A DNA stretch of 31,335 nt from a virus. Position numbers and translations under genes: made by a program. The stretch's first letter is position 1; every line of letters starts with the position of its first letter. Location of the stretch: the IMG/VR virus record IMGVR_UViG_3300035487_000467, positions 1-31,335 of that record. One strand, written 5' to 3'. The notes under the pieces are model-generated. The model was not told the origin of the DNA, searched no databases, and saw nothing but the letters and a program-made list of their open reading frames with translations. This document shows, one piece after another, positions 14,523 through 21,953 of the stretch.

Positions 14523-15895
14523 TATTGATATACCTTTACGTATGCGCTAGAGTCTTCTGATTTTGATCCAGCATAATTAACAATTTTTGTAATCCATCTA
14601 TTTGCTTTAGGTCCTGTATTTTTATCTACATTATATAATACAAACAAACATGCTAATTTAGATCCAATCCAATAAACATCCTTTGCTGCAATCTCTTTTT
14701 CAAACGATTCATATGATTCATTCTTATAGAAATGATTATACATACCATAGAAGTCTTTAAGAGCTTTCTTATTCTTCTGTGTAATCGCCTTAGCTATCTT
14801 ATTTATAGCTTTATTATCAGGTATTTTTTTCCTAAAAACTTGTTGTGCTGCATCAACCATGATACCAAAACCAGCTCCACCGCCTCTGGCTGTCTTAAGT
14901 CTGATCTCTGCTTTAATAGCACCACCGGCAGAACCTGCTCTTAGATCTAATTTACCTTCATCAAAAATAACAGTAGCACTCTTATTAGTCCAAAAGGTTC
15001 CTCTCTTTTCGCCTTGAAAGAGAATAGATTTTATTTTATGATCGTCAGTATCTGGTGGTAGTTTAATATTATATTCTTTAGCTTTGGCTGTCTTCTTAAC
15101 AAGTTTAAGAGATATAGCAACTAGCTTTCTATCAACAAAGTTTTGTAATAGTCCTTTATTATAACTTGTAATACTTTCAACATTAAGTTCTTTGCTAATA
15201 TTAAGATTTTTATCGATAGCCCAGATATCTCCAGGATTCCACTTATCATCTTTGACTGGACTTTGATCTGAATTTTTGTATGCTACGTTTTTAAGAGCGT
15301 ATATAGCATTCATCTCTGTACTGTTTCTGTGCAATTTATGAGACTTATTAATATATCCCTGCTTAATTAGAAGTACTGCTGACTCGTATGAAGAATGAAA
15401 CCATCCATCTTCTACCGATAATACTTCATCAAATGTAGCATCAACAGAGACAGATTTAAATGCAGCTTTAAGAATAACGGGGTCTGTAAAGAATTCTTCT
15501 GATTGTATTCCATGATCTAACATGGCTTGGCATAAAACGCATTGGTGTGATTCTGTTACTTTAGTATTGAGTGTGCCACCTCCGGCTCCACCTCCACCAC
15601 CAAATACTGCACTCTTACCAAGATCTGAAGAACTAATAGTCTTACCATCGCCGTGCAAGTTGAATGGCTTTCCTAGCTTTTTAAATATTTCTATTTGAGA
15701 TAAAGCATCATCAATTTCAGTAACAGTAAACGTACCGCCCTTAGCTAATTCTAAAGCTTTATTATCTTGTATAAGTCTTTTTAAAGTGTCTAAGCGATCT
15801 TCACCCGTAACTGAGTTAGGTTTTTTTAATTCCGAAGGAATTAGTTTTACTGCTTCTAATACTGAACCCAGTTTATATTTTTTAAACGATAACAT
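14522..15895 (-). CDS. Large predicted packaged protein, possible PD-(D/E)XK-like core
   Basis: A 457-residue protein, first gene of the late unit, with late promoter TATAAATA 23 nt upstream and a TTAGG ribosome site. MLSFKKYKLGSVLE-A is a packaging-type leader (cut after Glu14). A Gly-rich hinge (98-107) separates an N-terminal helical region from the main domain, which has HQCVLCQAM (possible metal site, 117-125). WNPGDIWAID (219-228, Asp223), an ELNVESI stretch (Glu236) and LVAISLKLVKK (258-268, Lys264) together look like the Asp...[E/S]xK core of restriction-endonuclease-like folds, though the second acid is replaced by Ser. A nuclease is therefore a tentative reading; otherwise it is an uncharacterised virion protein. 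Confidence 0.8.
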   Translation of the reverse strand: MLSFKKYKLGSVLEAVKLIPSELKKPNSVTGEDRLDTLKRLIQDNKALELAKGGTFTVTEIDDALSQIEIFKKLGKPFNLHGDGKTISSSDLGKSAVFGGGGGAGGGTLNTKVTESHQCVLCQAMLDHGIQSEEFFTDPVILKAAFKSVSVDATFDEVLSVEDGWFHSSYESAVLLIKQGYINKSHKLHRNSTEMNAIYALKNVAYKNSDQSPVKDDKWNPGDIWAIDKNLNISKELNVESITSYNKGLLQNFVDRKLVAISLKLVKKTAKAKEYNIKLPPDTDDHKIKSILFQGEKRGTFWTNKSATVIFDEGKLDLRAGSAGGAIKAEIRLKTARGGGAGFGIMVDAAQQVFRKKIPDNKAINKIAKAITQKNKKALKDFYGMYNHFYKNESYESFEKEIAAKDVYWIGSKLACLFVLYNVDKNTGPKANRWITKIVNYAGSKSEDSSAYVKVYQ

Positions 15896-15917
15896 AGATA
15901 TACCTAATTTATTATAC

Positions 15918-15925
15918 TATTTATA
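15918..15925 (-). promoter_or_regulatory. T4-type late promoter TATAAATA
   Basis: On the minus strand the sequence TATAAATA (15925-15918) exactly matches the T4 late-promoter -10 element recognised by gp55-type sigma with gp33/gp45. It lies in the short space between a 59-residue gene and the 457-residue late gene, 23 nt before its ATG, and precedes the long run of virion-type genes. A TATAAT also follows at 15916-15911 but has no matching -35. The same octamer occurs by chance inside several coding regions, so location is the main support. Confidence 0.65.
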
Positions 15926-15930
15926 CATTC

Positions 15931-16110
15931 TTAATCTTCTTCTGAGATATAAAACGGGTTAGGTCTAAGTTCTCCAGTTTTAGAAGTGCATATTATGTTT
16001 TGTTTATGCAGTACTTCTAAACAAGCTTCAGCTCCACTTTTCATTCCAAGTTTAAATGAAGACCACGCTAAACCAAAAGCACATCCAAAAATTATAGTAT
16101 ACTCAATCAT
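15931..16110 (-). CDS. Small membrane-anchored protein (59 aa)
   Basis: A 59-residue protein starting MIEYTIIFGCAFGLAWSSF: residues 4-18 are hydrophobic and probably a membrane anchor, followed by a soluble part with KSGAEACLEVLHKQNII (24-40) and a tail PNPFYISEED. Its ATG lies within the stop region of the upstream 49-residue gene (8-nt overlap). Similar single-pass small proteins are scattered through marine T4-like phages in my recollection. It closes the P2 unit; the late promoter lies just beyond its stop. Function unknown. Confidence 0.68.
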   Translation of the reverse strand: MIEYTIIFGCAFGLAWSSFKLGMKSGAEACLEVLHKQNIICTSKTGELRPNPFYISEED

Positions 16111-16252
16111 GGCTTAAGCCTAGCTTTTCTACTATAACTTGGTAACCCTTTTCTTTCATTCGATGCGCAAATACCGCAGCAGTTTCTTCTAGTTCATAGA
16201 CATATTCTGCTACGGTAAATCCGTTCTTTTTTGCTGTGACTTTAAAAATCAC
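16103..16252 (-). CDS. Very small protein, GTG start (49 aa)
   Basis: A 49-residue protein read from a GTG at 16252: it begins (M)IFKVTAKKNGFTVAEYVYEL and ends EKGYQVIVEKLGLSHD. It forms a plausible beta-beta-alpha-beta mini-domain and closely fills the gap, overlapping the HAD gene by 11 nt and the downstream 59-residue gene by 8 nt. There is no ATG and no strong ribosome site, so translation would depend on coupling to the HAD gene. The protein-like composition and exact packing argue that it is real. Confidence 0.55.
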   Translation of the reverse strand: MIFKVTAKKNGFTVAEYVYELEETAAVFAHRMKEKGYQVIVEKLGLSHD

Positions 16253-16703
16253 CAGAAGCAACCTGCAAACATTTCAATCCTTTAGCTCTCCACATGTCGA
16301 CGACTCTTTGTCTGTCATCTAAGACAAACTTAGTAGACCAAAATGGCTGAACATTTTCTTGAAACATTTCCCATTTAACAATCGAGTCTTCTCTTAAGTC
16401 ATCATCTTTACGAGTAAAGATATGATCGAAATCTACTTTATGATCTTTCAACCATTGTTTACAAATAGATGTAGAAGAGGCAGGCCTTGCAGTAAAGATA
16501 ATAATAGTATGATCTGCAGAAAATCTTCGAACGATATCTGCAACAACAAGGTCTAATCCATCTTCACCAGCACGCTTCCAATCGTAAGGATCTCTATCAG
16601 TGAAACCCTCTCTATGGCATAAAGTACCATCCATATCAACTAAGATAGCTGATTGAGATGGCATGCTATGTGCTTCTGCTTTAAATAATTCTGCTTGTGT
16701 CAT
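16242..16703 (-). CDS. HAD-superfamily phosphatase, PNKP 3'-phosphatase-like
   Basis: A 153-residue HAD hydrolase. VDMDGTLCH (22-30) gives nucleophile Asp23 and acid Asp25; IIIFTARP (68-75) supplies the motif-II Thr; the conserved lysine and FVLDDRQRVVDMW (near 127-139) supply motifs III/IV. The arrangement, with DRDPYDW after motif I, resembles the phosphatase domain of T4 polynucleotide kinase/phosphatase, so removal of 3'-phosphates from nucleic-acid ends or from nucleotides is the best guess. No kinase domain is attached. The ATG overlaps the upstream stop as TAATG, in the P2 unit. Confidence 0.85.
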   Translation of the reverse strand: MTQAELFKAEAHSMPSQSAILVDMDGTLCHREGFTDRDPYDWKRAGEDGLDLVVADIVRRFSADHTIIIFTARPASSTSICKQWLKDHKVDFDHIFTRKDDDLREDSIVKWEMFQENVQPFWSTKFVLDDRQRVVDMWRAKGLKCLQVASGDF

Positions 16704-17017
16704 TAGTGACTCCTTAAATTTCCGTTCTTATACACACCTTCAAGAAAATGATTCTCTTGAAAGTCTGCAATGTCTTCGAAAGCTCTACCATACGTGTGTG
16801 TAATTTGCTCTCTAATCCAAAGGGATAATAGTGCTTGATCAAAATAATAATCCATATCACCCTTTTTGGTTGTCATGAGTTTAAACTCATTTTCGTTGAG
16901 ATCAATTTCTACTGGATACGTTGTTGCGATGTGCTCAAAGCATACAGTAAATTTATCGTTAGTTAATTCGATGGGATCTCCTCCACCGAATAAATCGTGT
17001 TGAAACATCTTAGTCAT
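16703..17017 (-). CDS. Hypothetical protein
   Basis: A 104-residue acidic protein starting MTKMFQHDLFGGGDPIEL. It has a beta-rich first half (KFTVCFEHI, YPVEIDLNENEFKLM) and a helical second half (DQALLSLWIREQITHTYG). A longer reading from 17080 would overlap the upstream gene; the ATG at 17017 comes one base after that gene's stop and has GGAG upstream, so I use it. No membrane segment, signal or catalytic motif is visible and I do not recognise a family. It is the second gene of the P2 unit, between a hypothetical protein and the HAD phosphatase. Confidence 0.8.
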   Translation of the reverse strand: MTKMFQHDLFGGGDPIELTNDKFTVCFEHIATTYPVEIDLNENEFKLMTTKKGDMDYYFDQALLSLWIREQITHTYGRAFEDIADFQENHFLEGVYKNGNLRSH

Positions 17018-17018
17018 C

Positions 17019-17411
17019 TTAAACTCCCGTCCATCTGACTCTAGCTTCGTTATAACCTTCAAGGATGTTACCTCTTGCAAAGTTAGTAGCTGGAGCGTTA
17101 TACCCAGCAGCCATTAACATATCACCAATTTTAAATTTCTCATTAGTCTTATTATCGATGGCTTTAGGTGATTTTTTAACGATGAATCCGACAACAGAAG
17201 ATCTAAGACTTCCGTCGAAATCGCTCTCTTCTGTCTTAAGAAGCTTGATGTAATTACGACCTTCTTCGAAGATGTAGTGAATACCATCCATTCTTTCGTC
17301 TGCATAAGCTTCAGGATTGTCTCCAGCATATTCGCTTTTAACATACCAGCTATGCAGGTTGCCACGCATAAGAGCGAGGAGGTTGTTTGTTTCAGTTATT
17401 AGTTCTTTCAT
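17019..17411 (-). CDS. Conserved phage hypothetical protein, first gene of P2 unit
   Basis: A 130-residue protein starting MKELITETNNLLALMRGNLH. It contains ADERMDGIHYIFEEGRNYIKLL (about residues 38-59, split here by description), a beta segment RSSVVGFIVKK (~71-81) and KIGDMLMAAGYNAPATNFARG toward the end, the last looking like a DNA- or nucleotide-associated turn but without a known signature. The ATG at 17411 has an AAGGAAC site seven to eight bases upstream; an earlier start at 17429 is less likely. It is the first gene after promoter P2, which suggests early or middle expression. Function unknown. Confidence 0.8.
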   Translation of the reverse strand: MKELITETNNLLALMRGNLHSWYVKSEYAGDNPEAYADERMDGIHYIFEEGRNYIKLLKTEESDFDGSLRSSVVGFIVKKSPKAIDNKTNEKFKIGDMLMAAGYNAPATNFARGNILEGYNEARVRWTGV

Positions 17412-17442
17412 AATGTAGTTCCTTATCATTTAATATAGGTAT

Positions 17443-17471
17443 ATTATACCATAGTTTTCATAGTATGTACA
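17443..17471 (-). promoter_or_regulatory. Promoter P2 (extended -10, 17-bp spacer)
   Basis: Minus-strand TGTACA (17471-17466), 17 bp, TATAAT (17448-17443), with TATGG directly before the -10 giving the TGn extension. It lies in the ~100-nt gap between the end of thyX and the start of the 130-residue gene and is one of four near-identical copies in the window. The predicted transcript starts around 17436 and gives a leader of about 25 nt. Confidence 0.8.
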
Positions 17472-17512
17472 CCCTTTTATGCATTTATTTTCACTTTTTT
17501 TAGATCATTTGG

Positions 17513-18163
17513 TTATAAAGGAGTAAAAAGTGTGTCTATTACTTGTCCACAGGCTTTGGCTATATCAATGTGCTCTTGCTGAGTACCATGAGATCCTCTT
17601 AATTCTATATAATGAATCCAGCTTCTTAGAGTACCATTAACATACATACGAGACATAGTTAAACCTTCTGGTAATACAGCTCTTGCTTGTTCTTTCGCAA
17701 TGCCTGCTTCTATAGCCCAATCGTATGCTGTCTTGCATCTTTCAATAATAGTCTCTTGGTATGATTCCCACAAATAATTAATAGGATCATCACTAGGAAC
17801 CTCTATAGAGTTTTGTCTATTCTTTGGGTCTTGTAACCTAGCTTCTCGAGTAACAAATTTTAAGTCGTTTGTAGGATCAGCGTATCGTTGACTAAACTCT
17901 TGGAAGGAGAAAGAACGATGTCTGAGTATCTGCCGGGCAATATCCCTAGGACAATTGATTTCCATGCACACAGAGACCATTTCTAATGGTGACCAATGCT
18001 TATGTTTCATGAGATATTTAACTAGCTTCTCAGCTGAATCTTCATTGTGCTGATTATCTGGATTAGATACCCTAGCACAATAGGCAACCAACTGTAGAAC
18101 ATCGTTTGGTATATCGAAGTCTACAGCTGGTTGTGAGTATGATATAAGTTTCGCGCTCATCAT
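17513..18163 (-). CDS. thyX: Flavin-dependent thymidylate synthase
   Basis: A 216-residue ThyX that makes dTMP from dUMP using methylene-tetrahydrofolate and FAD/NADPH. The signature RHRxxSxxxxSxR is intact as RHRSFSFQEFSQR (81-93). SARVSN-type sequence (CARVSNPD, 29-36), HWSPLEMV (56-63) and the C-terminal LRGSHGTQQEH (substrate-binding Arg region) are also as expected. The length is normal. T4 itself uses ThyA; ThyX is common in marine phages. It is the last gene of the P3 unit and works with gp42, dCMP deaminase and NrdAB in the nucleotide supply. Start M1 or M2 cannot be separated. Confidence 0.95.
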   Translation of the reverse strand: MMSAKLISYSQPAVDFDIPNDVLQLVAYCARVSNPDNQHNEDSAEKLVKYLMKHKHWSPLEMVSVCMEINCPRDIARQILRHRSFSFQEFSQRYADPTNDLKFVTREARLQDPKNRQNSIEVPSDDPINYLWESYQETIIERCKTAYDWAIEAGIAKEQARAVLPEGLTMSRMYVNGTLRSWIHYIELRGSHGTQQEHIDIAKACGQVIDTLFTPL

Positions 18164-18190
18164 AATGTGTTCAATTCCTTAATTATATTT

Positions 18191-18367
18191 TTAAACTTCA
18201 GATTTAACTAAAGTGTATATTCCCCAAGCAAGACCAACCCAAGCTGCTAGCTTAGCTAATCCACCAAATAAAATAACTGATCCACATACTGCTATGAGAC
18301 CCATTCCATCTAGAGATGTTCTCTCTGCTACTCTATCCATTATCCAATCTTTTGCTGTTGTTAACAT
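18191..18367 (-). CDS. Small membrane protein (58 aa)
   Basis: A 58-residue protein starting MLTTAKDWIMDRVAERTSLD, then a hydrophobic stretch GLIAVCGSVILFGGLAKLAAWVGLAWGIY read as one long or two short membrane helices (about 23-51), ending LVKSEV. It lies in the 200-nt space between thyX and gp41. I recall the TAKDWI..R.AERTS.DG start from other marine phages, where it is annotated only as a membrane protein. Charge pattern (polar start, short basic end) would suit a small holin-like protein, but there is no other evidence. Expressed with the replication genes, which argues against a lysis role. Confidence 0.75.
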   Translation of the reverse strand: MLTTAKDWIMDRVAERTSLDGMGLIAVCGSVILFGGLAKLAAWVGLAWGIYTLVKSEV

Positions 18368-18379
18368 ATATTATTCCTC

Positions 18380-19771
18380 TTATGTTTTAAATTCTGCGAA
18401 CGTGTTATCTTTATTTTCTCTATCGCCCCACGTCGCAATGGGTTTGTCTGGAGCCATATCTGACATTATATCAGTTTGAGCAGACTCTTCAACATCGTAA
18501 AGTTTCATTCTAGCACGATCAATACCAACTACAAATCTTTTATATTTGGTTGGATCGTTATAACGATTCTTCAATTGCTTAACCATCATTTGCCCGAGAT
18601 CTTCTAGTTCCTCTGTAGATATAAGAGCAAACATTAGATCGGCTGTTGCTGGTAAGCCAAACGATTCCGAAGTATCTTCCAATCCGACATCAGTATTACT
18701 AAAGCCGCCACGAGTTGTTTGTGTTGCACTCATAATAGGAAGATTAAACTCTACAGCTAAACCTCTTAGCTCTTCGGCTATAGATTTAATGTAGGTATAA
18801 CTATTTATACTACCACCTGCTTTCATACGAGACGATGAACATATATTTAAATAATCTAAATATATGATGTCAGGCTTAAAGTTCTTCTTAAGTTTTAATT
18901 CGTTAAGTAATGCTCTAAAGTGACCAGTATGTGCTGCACCTGTAGGATATTCTTTTACGATTAGTTTGCCTATAGAACCTTTACCAATCTTTTCAATCTT
19001 AGAATCAAATACCTTTTTCGGTAATGTTTCTAATTGTTGAATTGGTAAATCCATAAGGTTAGCATCGATTCTTTCTGCTATTCTTTCTTCAGCCATTTCC
19101 ATAGTAATATATAGAACATTCTTTCCTAGCTCCAGATTTGCTGCTGCACAATGACACATAAAGAGTGACTTACCTACGCCTGTGCCGGCCATTGCAATGT
19201 TCAAGGTCTTATTCGGTAAGCCACCCTTTGTAATCTTATTCATATATTCTAAATCAAACGGTATACGATTTTCTACTGTATTATAGAATTCAAACCTTTC
19301 ATCAGAGTTTTCTATATAGTCATGACCAATATTAGGGTCAAACGATACTCCTAGAGCATCTGACAATATTTGTGGGATAGCACCATCACCTTGTTCAGGA
19401 TCTTTGCCATCTATGATTTTAATAGATTCCATTATAGCATTGTATACTGCTCTATCTTTACACCATTTTTCTGATTCTGCTATTAGATAATCTATATCTA
19501 TATCAGATCGATCTTTCATTTCAGTAATAAGTTCTTGAGTTCTTGTTAGAACATCATCAGGAGCTTGAACTTTTTTAAGCTCTAGCTCTAGGATCTTACC
19601 TGATGGTATTTTGTTATGTGTAGTTACGAACTGTACAACCATGTCAAAAGCGACACGGTGTTCATGTTCAAAGTATTCTTTTTTTAGAAAGGGTATTACC
19701 CTTCGACAGTACTCTTCATCATTAATCAGATGACTCAGAATGTGTGTCTGTATTTGATTCGTTATTTCCAA
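18380..19771 (-). CDS. gp41: Replicative DNA helicase, DnaB/gp41 family
   Basis: A 463-residue T4 gp41-type replicative helicase that unwinds DNA 5' to 3' at the fork together with primase and a loader. HILSHLINDEEY (10-21) aligns with the T4 gp41 start. The RecA-like motor has Walker A AGTGVGKS (195-202), YITMEMAEE (H1a region), Walker B PDIIYLDYLNI (near 303-313) and SATQTTRGG (H3 region). The length is close to T4 gp41 (about 475). The first 50 nt overlap the end of the 121-residue gene. The primase partner is not in this unit. Confidence 0.94.
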   Translation of the reverse strand: MEITNQIQTHILSHLINDEEYCRRVIPFLKKEYFEHEHRVAFDMVVQFVTTHNKIPSGKILELELKKVQAPDDVLTRTQELITEMKDRSDIDIDYLIAESEKWCKDRAVYNAIMESIKIIDGKDPEQGDGAIPQILSDALGVSFDPNIGHDYIENSDERFEFYNTVENRIPFDLEYMNKITKGGLPNKTLNIAMAGTGVGKSLFMCHCAAANLELGKNVLYITMEMAEERIAERIDANLMDLPIQQLETLPKKVFDSKIEKIGKGSIGKLIVKEYPTGAAHTGHFRALLNELKLKKNFKPDIIYLDYLNICSSSRMKAGGSINSYTYIKSIAEELRGLAVEFNLPIMSATQTTRGGFSNTDVGLEDTSESFGLPATADLMFALISTEELEDLGQMMVKQLKNRYNDPTKYKRFVVGIDRARMKLYDVEESAQTDIMSDMAPDKPIATWGDRENKDNTFAEFKT

Positions 19772-20087
19772 TTCTTATCACCGGTTTGTTTGTTTTTTCA
19801 CGTTGCTCAAGGCTATCTGTAATGACATGTTGTAACACACCACCCAGATAATTCTTAAACGTTATATCATTAATTAGATCATCTTCTTCGAAAGCTTTAG
19901 AATCTACAACTTGATATGTAAATCCTAAAGTAGCTGTTCCAAGTTCAGGTTCTTCATTAATCTTAACCTGTCCATATATGTATGATACTCCCTTCCACTT
20001 TCCAGTGAGAAGTTCTACACCATACCAACCTGCTTCTTCAGATTCAATAAATTTAAAGTCTTTATCACTGACTGTTTTAGTCTTCAC
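19722..20087 (-). CDS. Conserved hypothetical protein between uvsX and gp41, GTG start
   Basis: A 121-residue acidic protein starting at a GTG directly after the uvsX stop (TAAGTG). It looks beta-rich: GWYGVELLTGKWKGVSYIYG (21-40) and LGTATLGFTYQVVDS (49-63), then a helical stretch and a disordered Ser/Asp/Thr tail (NESNTDTHSESSD). The tail-coding part overlaps gp41 by 50 nt. Its position between a recombinase and a helicase suggests a replication accessory, for example a partner of gp41, but no motif supports a specific role. Confidence 0.8.
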   Translation of the reverse strand: MKTKTVSDKDFKFIESEEAGWYGVELLTGKWKGVSYIYGQVKINEEPELGTATLGFTYQVVDSKAFEEDDLINDITFKNYLGGVLQHVITDSLEQREKTNKPVIRIGNNESNTDTHSESSD

Positions 20088-21140
20088 TTAAACACTCTCA
20101 ATAGCTTCAGGATCAAAATCGATTAAAGATTTATGACCAATCTGATATTGTTTAATTAGAAAATCTCTAAACTTATCTGTACCGAGAATTGGTGCCCAGA
20201 ATGCATCTTCTTTAGTATCCTTTTCTCTTACTTTAGGATCAATTACTTCACCAGTTTCTTGATCGACAATTTGATACCAACCATTAGATGGCTTAACAAC
20301 AAAACCGCCAGCGATAGCAATATCAAGGAGACCAGAATTACGTTCCACACCACCGTCCCAAGATACAGAGACAGGGATCTTAGACTTCTCTTTAACCATT
20401 CTAGACTTTTCGACATTAATAATAAAATCATAACCTTCAACTACCATTCCTTTCTTGTTCTGTCTACGACCCAAAATCCAGATATTATCTGCTGAGTAAT
20501 AGATACCAGTTCCACCTGAAACTACGGCTTTAGGGAATAGACCCATTTCTTGATATGTATGATTAACTGCCAATAAAGACACATCTTTCATAGTCAAGTA
20601 AGGTGTTACCATACGGAATAATCCTTTAATTGCTTTAGCTCTTGACATATCAGCAACAGATTTTTCATTTAAAGCATCTTCTAATTCTTTCTTAGATGCA
20701 AGGTTACCAATAGAATCAATGATAATAATGACTTTGTCTTTACGTTCAATTAAATCTAATTGGTTAACTAAATCAAACTTAAGTTGTTCAACATCAGTAA
20801 TAGGTGTATGTAGTACACGTGTAGTATCGATACCAAATGCTTCGAAGTAAGATTGTGGTGAACCAAACTCTGAATCATAAAATAATAATACTGCATCTTT
20901 ATGTTCTTTAAGATATGCACCTGCCATTAATAAAGCAAATGATGTCTTAAAGTGTTTTGAAGGACCAGCCAGAACTGTAAGTCCTGATGTAAGTCCACCT
21001 TGTGGGTCACCTGATAGTGCAACGTTAATCATTGGCACCTCAGTTTTTACCATACTCTTTTGGCCAAAGAAAATACTATCAGATAATATATCCGTAGTTT
21101 TAATCTTTGAGTTTTTATGTAGTTTATCCATTATAGACAT
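20088..21140 (-). CDS. uvsX: UvsX RecA-like recombinase
   Basis: A 350-residue RecA-family strand-exchange protein. Walker A is GPSKHFKTS (59-67), nearly the T4 UvsX GPSKSFKS; the Walker B strand is KVIIIIDSIGNL (136-147); NHTYQEMG (~193-200) and the mobile loop GGTGIYYSADNIW follow. It catalyses homologous pairing in recombination-dependent replication and repair, with helicase and loading factors encoded elsewhere. Slightly shorter than T4 UvsX (about 390) at the C-terminus. The ATG overlaps the bS21 stop (TAATG), so it is translated after the ribosomal protein. Confidence 0.95.
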   Translation of the reverse strand: MSIMDKLHKNSKIKTTDILSDSIFFGQKSMVKTEVPMINVALSGDPQGGLTSGLTVLAGPSKHFKTSFALLMAGAYLKEHKDAVLLFYDSEFGSPQSYFEAFGIDTTRVLHTPITDVEQLKFDLVNQLDLIERKDKVIIIIDSIGNLASKKELEDALNEKSVADMSRAKAIKGLFRMVTPYLTMKDVSLLAVNHTYQEMGLFPKAVVSGGTGIYYSADNIWILGRRQNKKGMVVEGYDFIINVEKSRMVKEKSKIPVSVSWDGGVERNSGLLDIAIAGGFVVKPSNGWYQIVDQETGEVIDPKVREKDTKEDAFWAPILGTDKFRDFLIKQYQIGHKSLIDFDPEAIESV

Positions 21141-21394
21141 TAGCGTGTCCTCCTATTAGGTCTTAATTGACTGTCTCTAGCTTGCTTGCGAGTGCGAGCA
21201 ACTGCTTCAGCCTTTTTTCTTTTCTTCTTAGCAGTAGGTTTCTCATAGAATTCTCTCTTACGAATCTCCTGCACTATTCCAGCTCTTTCACAAGCTTTCT
21301 TAAATTTGCGAAGCGCAACATCAAATGGCATTTCCTTTGCCGGTCTTTTGTCCTTCGGGTTTTGCTTTCGCGGTCTTAAATCTATACTAGGCAA
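21140..21394 (-). CDS. rpsU: Viral ribosomal protein bS21 homologue
   Basis: An 84-residue homologue of the small-subunit protein bS21. The core [17 protein letters not shown] (23-39), then [19 protein letters not shown], is the bS21 signature. bS21 sits near the anti-Shine-Dalgarno end of 16S rRNA and affects initiation, so the phage copy could bias host ribosomes to phage mRNA. The start is a TTG (21394) with AGGAG nine bases before it; an ATG at 21331 would drop the N-terminal strand, so TTG is preferred. The Lys/Arg-rich extension ([13 protein letters not shown]) before the core is longer than in typical bS21. It overlaps ahpC by 8 nt. Confidence 0.92.
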   Translation of the reverse strand: MPSIDLRPRKQNPKDKRPAKEMPFDVALRKFKKACERAGIVQEIRKREFYEKPTAKKKRKKAEAVARTRKQARDSQLRPNRRTR

Positions 21395-21896
21395 CGAACT
21401 GATCTCCTGCTTCCCAAGAACAACCGGTTAAACCGCCTGCTTTGAGTGCCTGAATAGTTCTAAGAATTTCATCAGCATTCCTGCCAGTATCTAATGCATT
21501 CATTGATGCGTATTGAATAATACCTTCGGCATCGACAATAAATGTAGCTCTGTTACTTACCAAATCTGTGTGATTAATAATACCACAATTTGCTGATAAG
21601 ACTAGACCTGCATCACATGCAAGAGTATGTTTAATGTTTCCAATGAGCTCATTTGATTGTTTCCAATTAAGCTTACAGAATTCATTATCTGATGATATCC
21701 CCATCACAATAGCTTCTTCATTTAATTTATCCATTGCGGCAATTTCCGTTGGACAAATAAAAGTAAAATCTTTTGGATAGAAATAGATTACAGCCCAAGA
21801 ACCAGCCAGATCATCTGACTTTACTTGAACCAATTGGTTCGCAGAATTCACGCCGTTGAGGCAGAACCCTGGAAATTTTTCATTTACGTTTAACAT
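21387..21896 (-). CDS. ahpC: 2-Cys peroxiredoxin (AhpC/TSA-like)
   Basis: A 169-residue peroxiredoxin that reduces hydrogen peroxide and organic peroxides. [11 protein letters not shown] (41-51) carries the PxxxTxxC active site with peroxidatic Cys48; NRATFIVD (115-122) contributes the conserved Arg116; the resolving Cys159 lies in [13 protein letters not shown]. The domain is about 20 residues shorter than E. coli AhpC. No reductase (AhpF) is nearby, so it would borrow host thioredoxin. It is first in the P3 unit, ahead of bS21, UvsX and gp41, so it should be made early in infection. A GAGGA site is about 11 nt before the ATG. Confidence 0.94.
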   Translation of the reverse strand: MLNVNEKFPGFCLNGVNSANQLVQVKSDDLAGSWAVIYFYPKDFTFICPTEIAAMDKLNEEAIVMGISSDNEFCKLNWKQSNELIGNIKHTLACDAGLVLSANCGIINHTDLVSNRATFIVDAEGIIQYASMNALDTGRNADEILRTIQALKAGGLTGCSWEAGDQFVA

Positions 21897-21924
21897 TTGT
21901 TTTTATTTCCTCGTTATAATGTAT

Positions 21925-21953
21925 ATTATACCATAAAACTATCTAATTGTACA
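21925..21953 (-). promoter_or_regulatory. Promoter P3, overlapping the dcm-like gene end
   Basis: Minus-strand TGTACA (21953-21948), 17 bp, TATAAT (21930-21925) with TTATGG before the -10 (extended TGn). The -35 and spacer lie within the last codons of the methyltransferase gene, and that gene's TAA stop is inside the -10 hexamer. The predicted start of transcription is near 21918, about 22 nt upstream of ahpC. Confidence 0.8.
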
